Shown piece by piece: positions 1 to 8,800 of a stretch of DNA of 64,000 nt. The notes under the pieces were generated by a model. The model saw only the letters and a list, made by a program, of their open reading frames with translations, was not told where the DNA came from and did no database searches. The translations under genes and the position numbers were made by a program. Every line of letters begins with the position of its first letter. Positions within the stretch are counted from its first letter, which is position 1. Source of the DNA: Desmonostoc muscorum FACHB-395 (GTDB lineage: Bacteria; Cyanobacteriota; Cyanobacteriia; Cyanobacteriales; Nostocaceae); contig NZ_JACJSF010000028.1 of NCBI RefSeq assembly GCF_014698035.1, positions 28,368 through 92,367 of the forward strand, read 5' to 3'.

Positions 1-15
1 CAAAAGAAGCTTTTA

Positions 16-71
16 CTTTCTCAAACCCCGGTTTGCTTTCTCAAACCCCAGTTTGCTTTCTAATTTCGGTG
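16..71. repeat. 20-bp tandem repeat
   Basis: Two 20-bp units (16-35 and 36-55) differ at one base, and a partial third unit starts at 56. Each unit contains the small palindrome CAAACC-cc-GGTTTG. No gene overlaps it in this window. The role is unknown; the window edge hides any further copies to the left. Confidence 0.7.
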
Positions 72-80
72 TTTTCCGCA

Positions 81-120
81 AGCAATCAAGTATATTACTT
101 TGTCAATATGCTTGATTGCT
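81..120. terminator. 16-bp inverted repeat, possible terminator
   Basis: AGCAATCAAGTATATT (81-96) pairs with AATATGCTTGATTGCT (105-120) with one mismatch and an 8-nt loop. It lies just beyond the stop of the minus-strand small gene ending at 168, so it may stop that transcript, but there is no long T tract on the minus strand and other roles are possible. Confidence 0.4.
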
Positions 121-167
121 GAATCATTGCAGTAATTTCCACACTCGTGACAACTATCCCTTTGAGA

Positions 168-356
168 TTACTGTTCTCTATCTTTATCTAATGCTTCTTG
201 GATTGCACGACGGCAAAATTCTGGAGGATCATCCTTGGTAGATAGTTCTTCCTTCATAGTTTTGGTAATGCGTAGGTTAATTCTTTCTGTTAATGATTCT
301 TCTCTATTTGATTTAATTGGTTGTAAATTTTGTGGGTTCCCTTTAGGATTAGGCAT
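168..356 (-). CDS. Small hypothetical protein, RHH-antitoxin-like
   Basis: A 62-residue charged protein. After a basic, Asn/Pro-rich start, the stretch ERINLRITKTMKEEL resembles the beta strand and first helix of a ribbon-helix-helix DNA-binding fold (alternating INLRI followed by a helix), and the tail CRRAIQEALDKDREQ is predicted helical. No toxin gene is adjacent, so an antitoxin role is only a guess; a solitary RHH regulator is as likely. The ATG at 356 has no clear Shine-Dalgarno sequence. The divergent SAP-like gene starts about 125 bp away. I do not recognise a named family. Confidence 0.5.
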   Translation of the reverse strand: MPNPKGNPQNLQPIKSNREESLTERINLRITKTMKEELSTKDDPPEFCRRAIQEALDKDREQ

Positions 357-482
357 TATTGAGAAATATAAATAAGACTTGATTTACTTGGTGCCAAAAC
401 AATAATTTTTTTTAGTGGTTGTGACAACTTGCCGGAAGTACAACCACTAATATCCAATTCAAAAAATGGACACTACTATTTT

Positions 483-860
483 ATGTTCACGCGTTCCGAA
501 CTTGAAATCAAGACTATTAAAGAATTACGCGATTTATGTCGCAGATACGGTGTAAAACCTACCGGGAATGCAGGATACAAAACCTCGTACATCGTAACTC
601 TGATGGCATTTCCACTTTTAGCCCTCCAACAAATGAAGCTAGGTAAAGGGTTAAAATCCCCTAACTTTAACGCTATCCAGGTAATCAGTTCTGCTATTGA
701 GGAGATGAATTCACCCACAGACGAACAAACAGCACTGATTCGGATAACTTTGGAAGGCAGAAAAATGAGCTATCCTGACCGATATCAGCAAGAGAATTTG
801 CTGAACTTACACAAGGCTAAGATGTCACTTGAACAAGCTATCGACTTTTTGAGCCAATAA
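483..860 (+). CDS. SAP-like domain small protein
   Basis: A 125-residue protein when read from the ATG at 483. An upstream in-frame TTG at 429 would add 18 residues, but neither start has a convincing ribosome site. The N-terminus, ELEIKTIKELRDLCRRYGVKP followed by a Gly and a helix with LMAF, has the helix-extension-helix pattern of SAP DNA-binding motifs (Leu/Leu spacing, Cys-Arg-Arg-Tyr-Gly, then a second amphipathic helix). The C-terminal half is helical and charged. It probably binds DNA, perhaps as a chromatin-type or regulatory protein, but no partner is visible. The following gene is 172 bp away on the same strand with its own possible promoter. Confidence 0.7.
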   Translation: MFTRSELEIKTIKELRDLCRRYGVKPTGNAGYKTSYIVTLMAFPLLALQQMKLGKGLKSPNFNAIQVISSAIEEMNSPTDEQTALIRITLEGRKMSYPDRYQQENLLNLHKAKMSLEQAIDFLSQ

Positions 861-1032
861 AACTGATTTTATTAACCTATCCCCTGCATCTACAAAAATG
901 TGGGGGATAATTTTTTGAGATTAAGATAAATAAGGTGTGACCAATTGGCTTAGTTGGCGTGAGGATATCTTGAGCATATATCGGGCATTTTGACAACTAT
1001 AAACGCTGCAACTATTCAATTTAGGTATTTAT

Positions 1033-1908
1033 ATGTTTCTAGTAACTGGAGCAACTGGAGGAATTGGTCGCAGAGTTGTGCGACTGCTACGGCAACGAGA
1101 ACAGTCTGTGCGGGCATTTGTTCGCCTTACCTCGCGCTACAGCGAGTTAGAACACCGGGGTGCAGAAATCTTTATCGGTGATTTGCTGCGGGAAAAAGAT
1201 ATTCAAAAAGCTACTCAAGGTGTGAAGTATATTATCAGCGCTCACGGTTCTGATAGCGATGCTTTATCCTTAGATTACCGCGCCAATATTGAACTGATTG
1301 ACCAAGCAAAAGCCAATGGCGTAGAGCATTTTGTCTTCATTTCGGTATTGGGAGCCGATCGCGGATATGAAGACGCGCCTGTGTTCAAAGCCAAACGAGC
1401 AGTAGAGCAATATTTGGCAGCTAGTGGCTTGAATTACACAATTTTACGCCCATCTGGATTAGCATCTAACTTGCTGCCACTGGTAGAACGATTTCGGGAA
1501 ACGGGATTGTATCTGCTGATTGGCGATCGCAAAAACCGTACCTCAATTGTCAGTACCGATGATTTGGCAAGGATAATAGTCGATTCTGTGACTGTTGCAG
1601 GCGCTCGTAACCAGATTTTACCAGTGGGAGGCCCGGAGATTTTATTACGAGAAGATATTCCCCGGATTTTTGGTCGGATTTTCGCCAAAGAGCCAGTAAT
1701 AATTAATTCACCACTATTTTTTATTGATGGATTACAAGGTGCATTGGGTTTATTTAATCCCCAAGTCCAAAAAGCTTTGGGAACTTATCGCACATTGCTA
1801 GCAAATGAATTTTTCTGTACAAAAGATGAAATTGCCAATTTAGAAGCGATTTTTAACTTCAAATTGGAGACATTAGAAAACTTTTTGCGGCGTTATTTAG
1901 CAGTTTGA
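1033..1908 (+). CDS. NAD(P)-binding SDR-type protein (NmrA/Ycf39-like)
   Basis: A 291-residue atypical short-chain dehydrogenase. The Rossmann glycine motif GATGGIG is at residues 6-12, followed by the GDL motif near residue 50 and the VSTDDLA segment typical of NmrA/Ycf39-like proteins that sense or use NAD(P)H. A classical YxxxK catalytic pair is not obvious; FKAKRAVEQYL occupies its place. Family members act as oxidoreductases, redox sensors or, in cyanobacteria, assembly factors for photosystem or pigment proteins; the sequence alone does not decide. A TTGACA (990-995), 17-nt, TATTCA (1013-1018) pair lies just upstream, although the resulting leader would be very short. Downstream is a heptamer-repeat spacer, then the HlyD gene. 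Confidence 0.85.
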   Translation: MFLVTGATGGIGRRVVRLLRQREQSVRAFVRLTSRYSELEHRGAEIFIGDLLREKDIQKATQGVKYIISAHGSDSDALSLDYRANIELIDQAKANGVEHFVFISVLGADRGYEDAPVFKAKRAVEQYLAASGLNYTILRPSGLASNLLPLVERFRETGLYLLIGDRKNRTSIVSTDDLARIIVDSVTVAGARNQILPVGGPEILLREDIPRIFGRIFAKEPVIINSPLFFIDGLQGALGLFNPQVQKALGTYRTLLANEFFCTKDEIANLEAIFNFKLETLENFLRRYLAV

Positions 1909-1918
1909 ATTAAACACA

Positions 1919-1988
1919 AGTCATTAGTCATTGGTCATTAGTGAATCACCAAGAACAAATGACAAAGGACAAATGACTAATGACAAAT
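1919..1988. repeat. Intergenic heptamer repeats (inverted pair)
   Basis: Successive TCATTAG/TCATTGG-type heptamers (about 1920-1943) face AATGACA/ATGACTA-type heptamers (about 1960-1988), so the spacer can fold on itself. This is the short tandemly repeated class common in Nostoc genomes. It separates the SDR gene from the HlyD gene. Confidence 0.75.
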
Positions 1989-2006
1989 AAAAAAGGATAA
2001 AAATAT

Positions 2007-3488
2007 ATGGTAAATGCTGCTCAAGCCCGTCAGACAAAAGAGCGATTCGCCCAACCAGAGGAACAACTCACTTATGAATTAGGGAAGGCGGTACAGGAAT
2101 TACCACCCCTGTATACGAGATTATTAGCGGGAACGATGAGCGCCATTGTATTTGGAGCGATCGCTTGGGCGTACTTCTCGCAAATAGATGAAGTAGCAAC
2201 AGCGCCAGGGGAATTAATTGCTTCTACACAGGTTAGGCCAGTGACATCCTTGGGTGGGGGGTCAATTGTCGGCGTGAAAGTGCAAGAAGGCGATCGCGTC
2301 ACCAAAGGTCAAATTCTGATTCAAAAAGACCCTGACTTACAAATAACTGATGTTTCCCGCCTAGCCAAATCAACTAGATTGATTCAAGACGATTTGCAAC
2401 GTTTGGATGCAGAACGTCTTGGAGGCAAAACAACTGGGACTAAACTACAAGATGAACTTTTAACTTCCCGCCTGCAAGACTACCAAGCGCGTCAAGCAGG
2501 AGCAGAAGCAGAAGCAAATCGCCAAATAGCACTCATCAATCAAGCCAAAGTCCGCTTGACTCGATTGCAAGAGAACTTAGCTAATGCCAAAAGCAGCTTT
2601 GCTAATGCCAAAACCAACCTTGCCAACGCAGACAGCATCCGCATTAAAATTGAAAGTAATTTGGCACTTGCACAAGAAAGGGAAAAAAGCTTACGCACCC
2701 TAATTACTACTGGTGCTGTACCTCGTGTCGATTACTTGGATGCTCAAGAAAGATTGACTCGTGCAAAGACAGAAATTACCAGATCGCAAGATGAAGTGAC
2801 TAACGCCCAAAATAGAATAACAGAGGCTCAAGATAAAGTCACATCATTAGAAAAAGATATTGCTGCTCAAGCCCAAGAAATTCGCCAAGCAGAACAAGCT
2901 TACAACGCTGCCCGCAGTCAGGCCCAGCGTGTCGCATCAGAACGCCAAAGTGAAATATTGACACAGTTCAACAAACGTAAAGAAGAACTGACAACTGTTC
3001 AAGGTCAATTAGAGCAGGCGAGGAAGCAGCAAGCTTTAGAAACGATTGAGGCTCCCGTTGCAGGTACGATTTACAGAGTCAAAGCCACTAAGGGGCCAGT
3101 CCAATCTGGTGAAGAATTGCTGTCAATTTTGCCAGAAGGCGAAGAAATGCTTCTAGAGGTGAAAGTTCTTAACCGCGATATTGGGTTTATTCGTCAAGGC
3201 ATGAAGGCAAAAGTGAAAATGGCGACTTTCCCCTTCCAGGAATTTGGCGTTGTGGAGGGCGAAGTCATGCAAGTCAGTCCGAATGCAATTATTGATAAAG
3301 AATTGGGTTTAGTTTTTCCTACAAGAATTAAGCTAAATAAACATTCAGTGAATGTTCGTGGTCAAGAGGTAGAATTTACACCAGGAATGTCTGCTACAGG
3401 TGAAATTGTCACTCGTAAAAAGTCAATTCTGACATTCATCACTGAGCCTGTGACGCGGCGGTTCAATGAAGCATTTTCTGTTAGGTAG
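2007..3488 (+). CDS. HlyD-family membrane fusion protein
   Basis: A 493-residue periplasmic adaptor of type I secretion. One transmembrane segment (about residues 39-61, LLAGTMSAIVFGAIAWAYF) is followed by a first lipoyl half-motif (VQEGDRVTKGQILIQKD, about 88-112), a long Ala/Gln/Glu-rich coiled coil (about 115-345), the second lipoyl half (EAPVAGTIYRVKATKGPVQSG, about 348-370) and a beta-barrel region. It should link an inner-membrane ABC exporter to a TolC-type outer-membrane channel. The ATG has a good ribosome site, AAGGA at 1993-1997. The likely partner is the ABC exporter gene at 9528-12227, with the two proteases between them as candidate cargo. A hairpin at 3564-3588 ends the transcript. 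Confidence 0.93.
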   Translation: MVNAAQARQTKERFAQPEEQLTYELGKAVQELPPLYTRLLAGTMSAIVFGAIAWAYFSQIDEVATAPGELIASTQVRPVTSLGGGSIVGVKVQEGDRVTKGQILIQKDPDLQITDVSRLAKSTRLIQDDLQRLDAERLGGKTTGTKLQDELLTSRLQDYQARQAGAEAEANRQIALINQAKVRLTRLQENLANAKSSFANAKTNLANADSIRIKIESNLALAQEREKSLRTLITTGAVPRVDYLDAQERLTRAKTEITRSQDEVTNAQNRITEAQDKVTSLEKDIAAQAQEIRQAEQAYNAARSQAQRVASERQSEILTQFNKRKEELTTVQGQLEQARKQQALETIEAPVAGTIYRVKATKGPVQSGEELLSILPEGEEMLLEVKVLNRDIGFIRQGMKAKVKMATFPFQEFGVVEGEVMQVSPNAIIDKELGLVFPTRIKLNKHSVNVRGQEVEFTPGMSATGEIVTRKKSILTFITEPVTRRFNEAFSVR

Positions 3489-3563
3489 ATTGATAGCCTC
3501 TCTTGTTCTTATAGCTATTTCAAAAACAATGCCTACGCATTCCACAAGCCACACCTAAAACGT

Positions 3564-3588
3564 AAGGGTTTAGCATTGCTAAACCCTT
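3564..3588 (+). terminator. Hairpin after HlyD gene
   Basis: A perfect 11-bp inverted repeat (AAGGGTTTAGC / GCTAAACCCTT, 3-nt loop) lies 75 bp after the HlyD stop and is followed by an A/T-rich, T-containing tail. It also lies between convergent genes, so it may act on both strands. Confidence 0.6.
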
Positions 3589-3670
3589 AAATTTATTTGT
3601 AACAGACGAGCGGTTTGGTTTATTTTTCTAACCGAGCAGTATTTGACTGAACTACAAATCGCTATAATTT

Positions 3671-5557
3671 TTAAGCGATACCTAAGAATTTTTTATACTG
3701 ATCCATTTGTTTTTGCATCCCTTCTAGTAGTTTCCAAAAATCAAGATTATTCTCATTTTTGTTATCATCATTGCTATCCGTATTGATGCCTGTAATAATC
3801 TGACCGATGAGAGAAGCGACATCAGAATTATTAAGAATAGCAATAGTCTCTGGTGTGAGATATTTTGGTGTTTCTGTAATTGCCTGACCAATTAGAGAAC
3901 CAACATCAGAATTATTCAAACTAGCAATAGTCTCTGGCGTGAGATAATTTGCTGTTTCTGTAACAGTCTGACCAATTAGAGAACCGACATCAGAATTATT
4001 CAAACTAGCAATAGTCTCTGGCGTGAGATAATTTGCTGTTTCTGTAACAGTCTGACCAATTAGAGAACCGACATCAGAATTATTAAAACTAGTAATAGTC
4101 TCTGGTGTGAGATATTTTGCTGTTTTTGTAATAGTCTGACCGATTAGAGAAGCGACATCGGAATTATTAAAACTAGCAATAGTCTCTGGTGTGAGATAAT
4201 TTTTGGTTTGTGCATCGATATGTAGCAGGTTGTCGCCAGACATCACTTGCTTTGCCAGAGAACTGACATTAGAAATATTTAAACTAGAGATTGTAATTTG
4301 TGAACTATTTGCTGCTGTGTCTGCGTAGCCCGTCGTAGACATCACTTGCTTTGCTAAAGAACTAACATTAGAAATATTTAAACTAGAGTTTGTACTTTGT
4401 GTGCTATTTGCTGATGTTTCTGCCACAATCTGACGTACTTGGGCATCAGTCAAGCTGGGGTTAGCACTAAGCATCAGGGCAACTACACCAGCCACATGGG
4501 GAGTAGCCATAGATGTGCCGCTATAAGTGGCATACTGATTATTCGGAACTGATGAATAAACCTTGACTCCTGGGGCTGTGACATAAGAAATTTGATTTGT
4601 TCCAGAGCGGTTAGAGAAATCAGCCATATTATTATTTTTGTCTACTGCCCCAACAGCAATTCCCGACTTGGAGGCATAGCGGGCAGGATAGTCTGGTTCT
4701 GATTCACCATCATTACCTGCTGCCATGACGATAATCACTCCTTTACTACTGGCATAGTTAATGGCTGACTCCAGAGTCCGATTGGAAGATGTGCCTCCTA
4801 AACTGAGGTTAATCACATTCGCTCCATTATCCACAGCGTAGCGAATACCCTTAGATATCGAGCTATAGGAACCAGAGCCAGACTCATTCAAAACTTTGAC
4901 AGGCATAATTTTGGCATCATAAGCAATACCAGTGACACCATAGTTATTATTTTCTCCTGCGATCGTGCCAGAAACATGAGTACCGTGACCATTGTTATCT
5001 AGCGTGTTGTTGTTTTGATCCGCAAAGTTCCAGCCGTAATTATCATCAATATAGCCATTGCCATCATCATCTATACCGTTACCTGCAATTTCCTTGGTAT
5101 TCGTCCAGATATTATTTTTTAAATCCTCGTGGTTATAGTCAACCCCAGTATCTATAACAGCGACAACAACGCCTTTACCTGTGTATCCTTGTGCCCAAAC
5201 TTCTGGTGCTTTAACAAGGTCTGCTCCCCAATTATTACCACCAAGATCGGGAACATCAGCAAAGGTATTCTGATTAGTAGCTTTAGCCACTGCTGCTGCT
5301 GCATTAATTAAGCCATAGCCATTGGTGGAGTTATAACTTTGCGTCGTAAAAGCATTAGTCGTAGCGTTACTGCTATTTTCGTAGTTACTATTATTTAGTA
5401 ACTGCACATGAGAATCAGCTGAGTTGTAGCTACTACGTCTGCTTAAGTTGAGGCTGGTGTCATTCTTAGTATTAAATGTATCCAATGAAGAGATTGAAGT
5501 AGAATTTAAGCTTTTATTAGTAGAAAATAAATTGTTATTAGTATTATCATTGAGCAT
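3671..5557 (-). CDS. Subtilisin-like serine protease with C-terminal 28-aa repeats
   Basis: An S8-family peptidase of 628 residues from the ATG at 5557; an in-frame TTG at 5623 would add 22 residues. There is no Sec signal peptide. The N-terminus is Asn/Ser-rich and includes SRRSSYNSAD, similar to its neighbour. The catalytic domain (about 85-395) shows all three triad blocks: VIDTGVDYNHEDL (Asp, about 137), NGHGTHVSGT (His, about 189) and SGTSMATPHVAG (Ser, about 347). The C-terminal third holds two SSLNISNVSSLAKQVM units, then five 28-residue repeats of the type YLTPETIASLNNSDVGSLIGQ. It is probably a secreted or surface protease, and the paralogue upstream and the nearby ABC/HlyD genes suggest type I export. 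No terminal RTX block is seen. Confidence 0.92.
   Translation of the reverse strand: MLNDNTNNNLFSTNKSLNSTSISSLDTFNTKNDTSLNLSRRSSYNSADSHVQLLNNSNYENSSNATTNAFTTQSYNSTNGYGLINAAAAVAKATNQNTFADVPDLGGNNWGADLVKAPEVWAQGYTGKGVVVAVIDTGVDYNHEDLKNNIWTNTKEIAGNGIDDDGNGYIDDNYGWNFADQNNNTLDNNGHGTHVSGTIAGENNNYGVTGIAYDAKIMPVKVLNESGSGSYSSISKGIRYAVDNGANVINLSLGGTSSNRTLESAINYASSKGVIIVMAAGNDGESEPDYPARYASKSGIAVGAVDKNNNMADFSNRSGTNQISYVTAPGVKVYSSVPNNQYATYSGTSMATPHVAGVVALMLSANPSLTDAQVRQIVAETSANSTQSTNSSLNISNVSSLAKQVMSTTGYADTAANSSQITISSLNISNVSSLAKQVMSGDNLLHIDAQTKNYLTPETIASFNNSDVASLIGQTITKTAKYLTPETITSFNNSDVGSLIGQTVTETANYLTPETIASLNNSDVGSLIGQTVTETANYLTPETIASLNNSDVGSLIGQAITETPKYLTPETIAILNNSDVASLIGQIITGINTDSNDDNKNENNLDFWKLLEGMQKQMDQYKKFLGIA
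3790..4205 (-). repeat. Five coding 84-bp repeats
   Basis: Within the protease gene, about five in-frame copies of an 84-bp (28-codon) unit encode YLTPET-I-NNSDV-SLIGQ-type peptides. The two central copies are nearly identical in DNA (about 3935-4075), which points to recent duplication. Confidence 0.85.
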
Positions 5558-5853
5558 AATTGTTTTTTCTAAAAAATAGAAATGCTTTTTAACAGCTAAA
5601 ATTCTTAGAACTTTTTTTAACAAAAGTTCTAACGTGTGAATAAGCCGTATTGTTAATAATTACTATGAAATTTAATAATAAAATGCTAATTCTATTACCA
5701 AAAAAATATTATGAGAATAATGCTTTTTGTGAATAGCTATTTAGAATACGCTTAATTATAAAAAAAGCGGCAGAATGAGTGGCATTTGCTGCTCATTCTG
5801 CCGCTTATAGAAATTGCATTTTACCTTTGATAAACGACACTTAAGGGATGATT
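5558..5853. other. Spacer between the two protease genes
   Basis: AT-rich spacer of 296 bp. It holds the terminator of the upstream protease gene (5766-5805) and the leader of the downstream one. Because a terminator separates them, the two protease genes are probably separate transcription units. No clear sigma-70 promoter pair could be fixed for the downstream gene. Confidence 0.6.
5766..5805 (-). terminator. Rho-independent terminator of CARDB protease gene
   Basis: A 14-bp perfect inverted repeat (AGCGGCAGAATGAG, 5766-5779, with its complement at 5792-5805) is followed on the minus strand by a run of seven T. It lies about 50 bp after the stop of the larger protease gene. Confidence 0.85.
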
Positions 5854-8800
5854 CTATGCCAAGCTATTTGCTGCTGTCGTTGTGACAATCTGACGCACTT
5901 GGGCATCAGTTAAACCTTTCTTAGCACTGAGCATCAGCGCAACTACACCCGCAACATGGGGAGCTGCCATAGATGTTCCACTTTCAAAACCATACTTGTT
6001 ACCCGGAAGTGTCGAATAAATACCAATTCCTAGATCCCCATCACCTTCAAAGTATCCTCCAGGAGCTGTAACGTATGTGAGTGGAGTTGTTCCAGCCCGA
6101 TTGGAGAAGTCGGCTAATGTCCTATCATAGTAGACTGCTCCAACAGCAAGTCCCAATTGGTTAGCATAGCGAGCTGGGTAGCTTGGTGCTGACTCACCAT
6201 CGTTGCCTGATGCTGAGACGACAATTGCCCCTTTGCTAACAGCATATTGAATTGCTGAGAGTAGCTCATTACTAGCAGGACTTTTTAAACTGAGGTTAAT
6301 GACGTTAGCTCCATTATCTGCTGCATAACGAATTCCATTAGGTATGGCAGTAATATTACTTATGCCATTATCATCAAAAACTCTCACTGGCATAATCTTG
6401 GCATTATAAGCAATACCCGTAACACCAAAGTTATTTTTTACTGCCGCGATCGTACCAGCAACATGAGTACCATGACCATCTACCAAATCTAGAGTATTGT
6501 TATTGTTGCCAACGAAATTCCAGCCGTAGGCATCATCAATGTAACCGTTGCCATCATCATCTTTGCCGTTACCAGCGATTTCCTTGGTATTCTTCCAGAT
6601 ATTAGCGTTCAAGTCAGGGTGATTGTAATCCACCCCACTATCTACTACAGCGACGATCACACCTTGACCAGTGTATCCTTTTGCCCAGACTTCCGGTGCT
6701 TTAATTGCATCGGCTCCCCAATTATCACCATCTAAGTCAGGAACATCAGCAAAGGTACTCTGACCTAAAGCTTTCGCTACTGCGGCTGCGGCATTAATTA
6801 AGCCATAACCTGTAGTTGAGTTAAATCCGCCACCATTGACAGGATTTAAGGTAATTGGTGTGGTGATGTAAACGCTGTTGTTACCTTCATTGCTTTCAAC
6901 AACATTTCCTGGCCCATCGGCTTTAAATATCAGGTAGTATTTACCAGCACTAATAGTAGGAGCAAGCGTAATAGATGTGGAGCGAGAAGTAACGGCTGAA
7001 GGTGCCAGAGTAGAACTAGCCTCAATTTCGGTACCTAAGCTGATATCATCATCGTCACCAAATGTTGTGTCTCGTGAAAGATAAAAACTTGTCTTACTCC
7101 CTCCAGCACTGCCATTACCTTGGTTTTTAAGTTGATAATTAACTAGGAATGTAGTACCAATAGCAGCACTACTAGCAGCAGACGTAGCATTTTGTATTAC
7201 TAAGTCTGGTGCAGTAATTGCGATCGCTTTGGCAACGACGTTGTTATTTTCATTGCTTTCTCTCAATGACCCAAAACCATCAGCTTGGTATAGGAGATAG
7301 TAACTACCGGGAGTAATAGTGCTGGAAAGATATAGGGATACAGACTCGGAAATTACAGCAGAGGGAGCAATGTCAGAGATACCGATAATATCCGAACCGA
7401 CTGAAATGTCCTCACTACTAAGGCTGGTATCTTTAGAAAGATAAAAGCGTGTCGTGTTAACACCAGCTTTACCATTACCTTGATTTTTCACCTGATAGCT
7501 TAGTTGGATTGTTGTACCAATGTTGGCGCTAGCAGGAGCCGAAGGATTTTGTATTAATAGGTCTGGTGCCGCAATCGTAATTGCTTTGGCCGTAACGTTA
7601 TTGTTTTCATTACTTTCAAAAATTTCGCCATTGCCATCGGCTTGTAATAGCAGGTAGTAATTTCCAAAAGTAATATTACTGCTGAGTATTAAATAGTAAG
7701 ACTCTGAACTATATTTACTAGCGCCTAATCCAGAGTATAAGTAGCTTCGGGAATAGCTTAAGTATGTGTCATCGCCGCTCAAGGTCGTATCTTTAGAAAG
7801 ATAAAATTTCGTTGTACTAGAACCAGCACTGGCAGTACCTTGATTGGCTAGTTGATAATTGACAGTGATTAAGTTACCTGGGTCAACAAGACTAGGAGCC
7901 GAAATATTTTGGATAATTAGGTCTGGTTTCGGGCCGTTAATAGCGATCGCTTTGCTGACAATATTATTAGTTTCGTTACTTTCGCCAACATTGCCATTAG
8001 CATCGGCTTTATACAACAAATAATAGTTGCCTGCGGCGATCGCATTGTTGATGATCAGCGATGCTGTCTCTGAGCTAGTAGCACCTGCGGCAATAGCGTT
8101 AACGCCATCGGAGCCGAGCAACACATCATCATTACTAAAGGCATTATCCTTGGATATATAAAACTTGGTGGTAGTTGCAACAGCACCACCAACACCTTGA
8201 TTTTTGACCTGATAACTTAGTTGAATAGTGCTACCAACTGATGCTGTACTAGGGGCTGAGGTATTTTGAACTATCAGGTCTGATTTTTGAGTTGGAGTAA
8301 TGGTGATTACTCCGGCAATACCGTTGTTAGTTTCATTGCTTTCAGCAACATTCCCATCAGCATCGGCTATATATGCTAAGTAATAATTCCCAGCAGTGAT
8401 GTTACTGCCAAAACTGAGTGTGGTTGACTCGGAACTATAACTACCCGCAGCAATGCCGCTAACGTAGTCATAGCCCAAGTACAAATCTTCGTTTCCGATA
8501 TTTAAATCTTGGGAGAGATAAAACTTGGTGTTACTAGCAACAGCACTGGCATTGCCTTGGTTTTTGATTTGATAGTTTACTTGAATGCTACTTCCAGCCG
8601 CCGCCGAACTAGGATTTGAGGTATTTTGTACTATCAGGTCTGGTTTAGTAATATTAATTACGTCAGCAACAGCGTTGTTGTTTTCGTTGCTTTCGGCAAC
8701 ATAGTTATAGCCATCGGCTTGATACACCAAATAATAGCTACCTGCGGCGACGCTATTGCTGATGGTGAGTGTGGTTGACTCTGACCGATAGTAACCAGAT

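Noticed and set aside
990..1181. Plus-strand frame of 63 codons at the SDR gene start
   Set aside because: It overlaps the SDR gene in another frame; Asn/Trp/Arg/Thr-rich composition and no ribosome site.
3790..4205. Regular 84-bp repeats as possible CRISPR or iteron
   Set aside because: They are in frame, encode conserved peptides and have no unique spacers.
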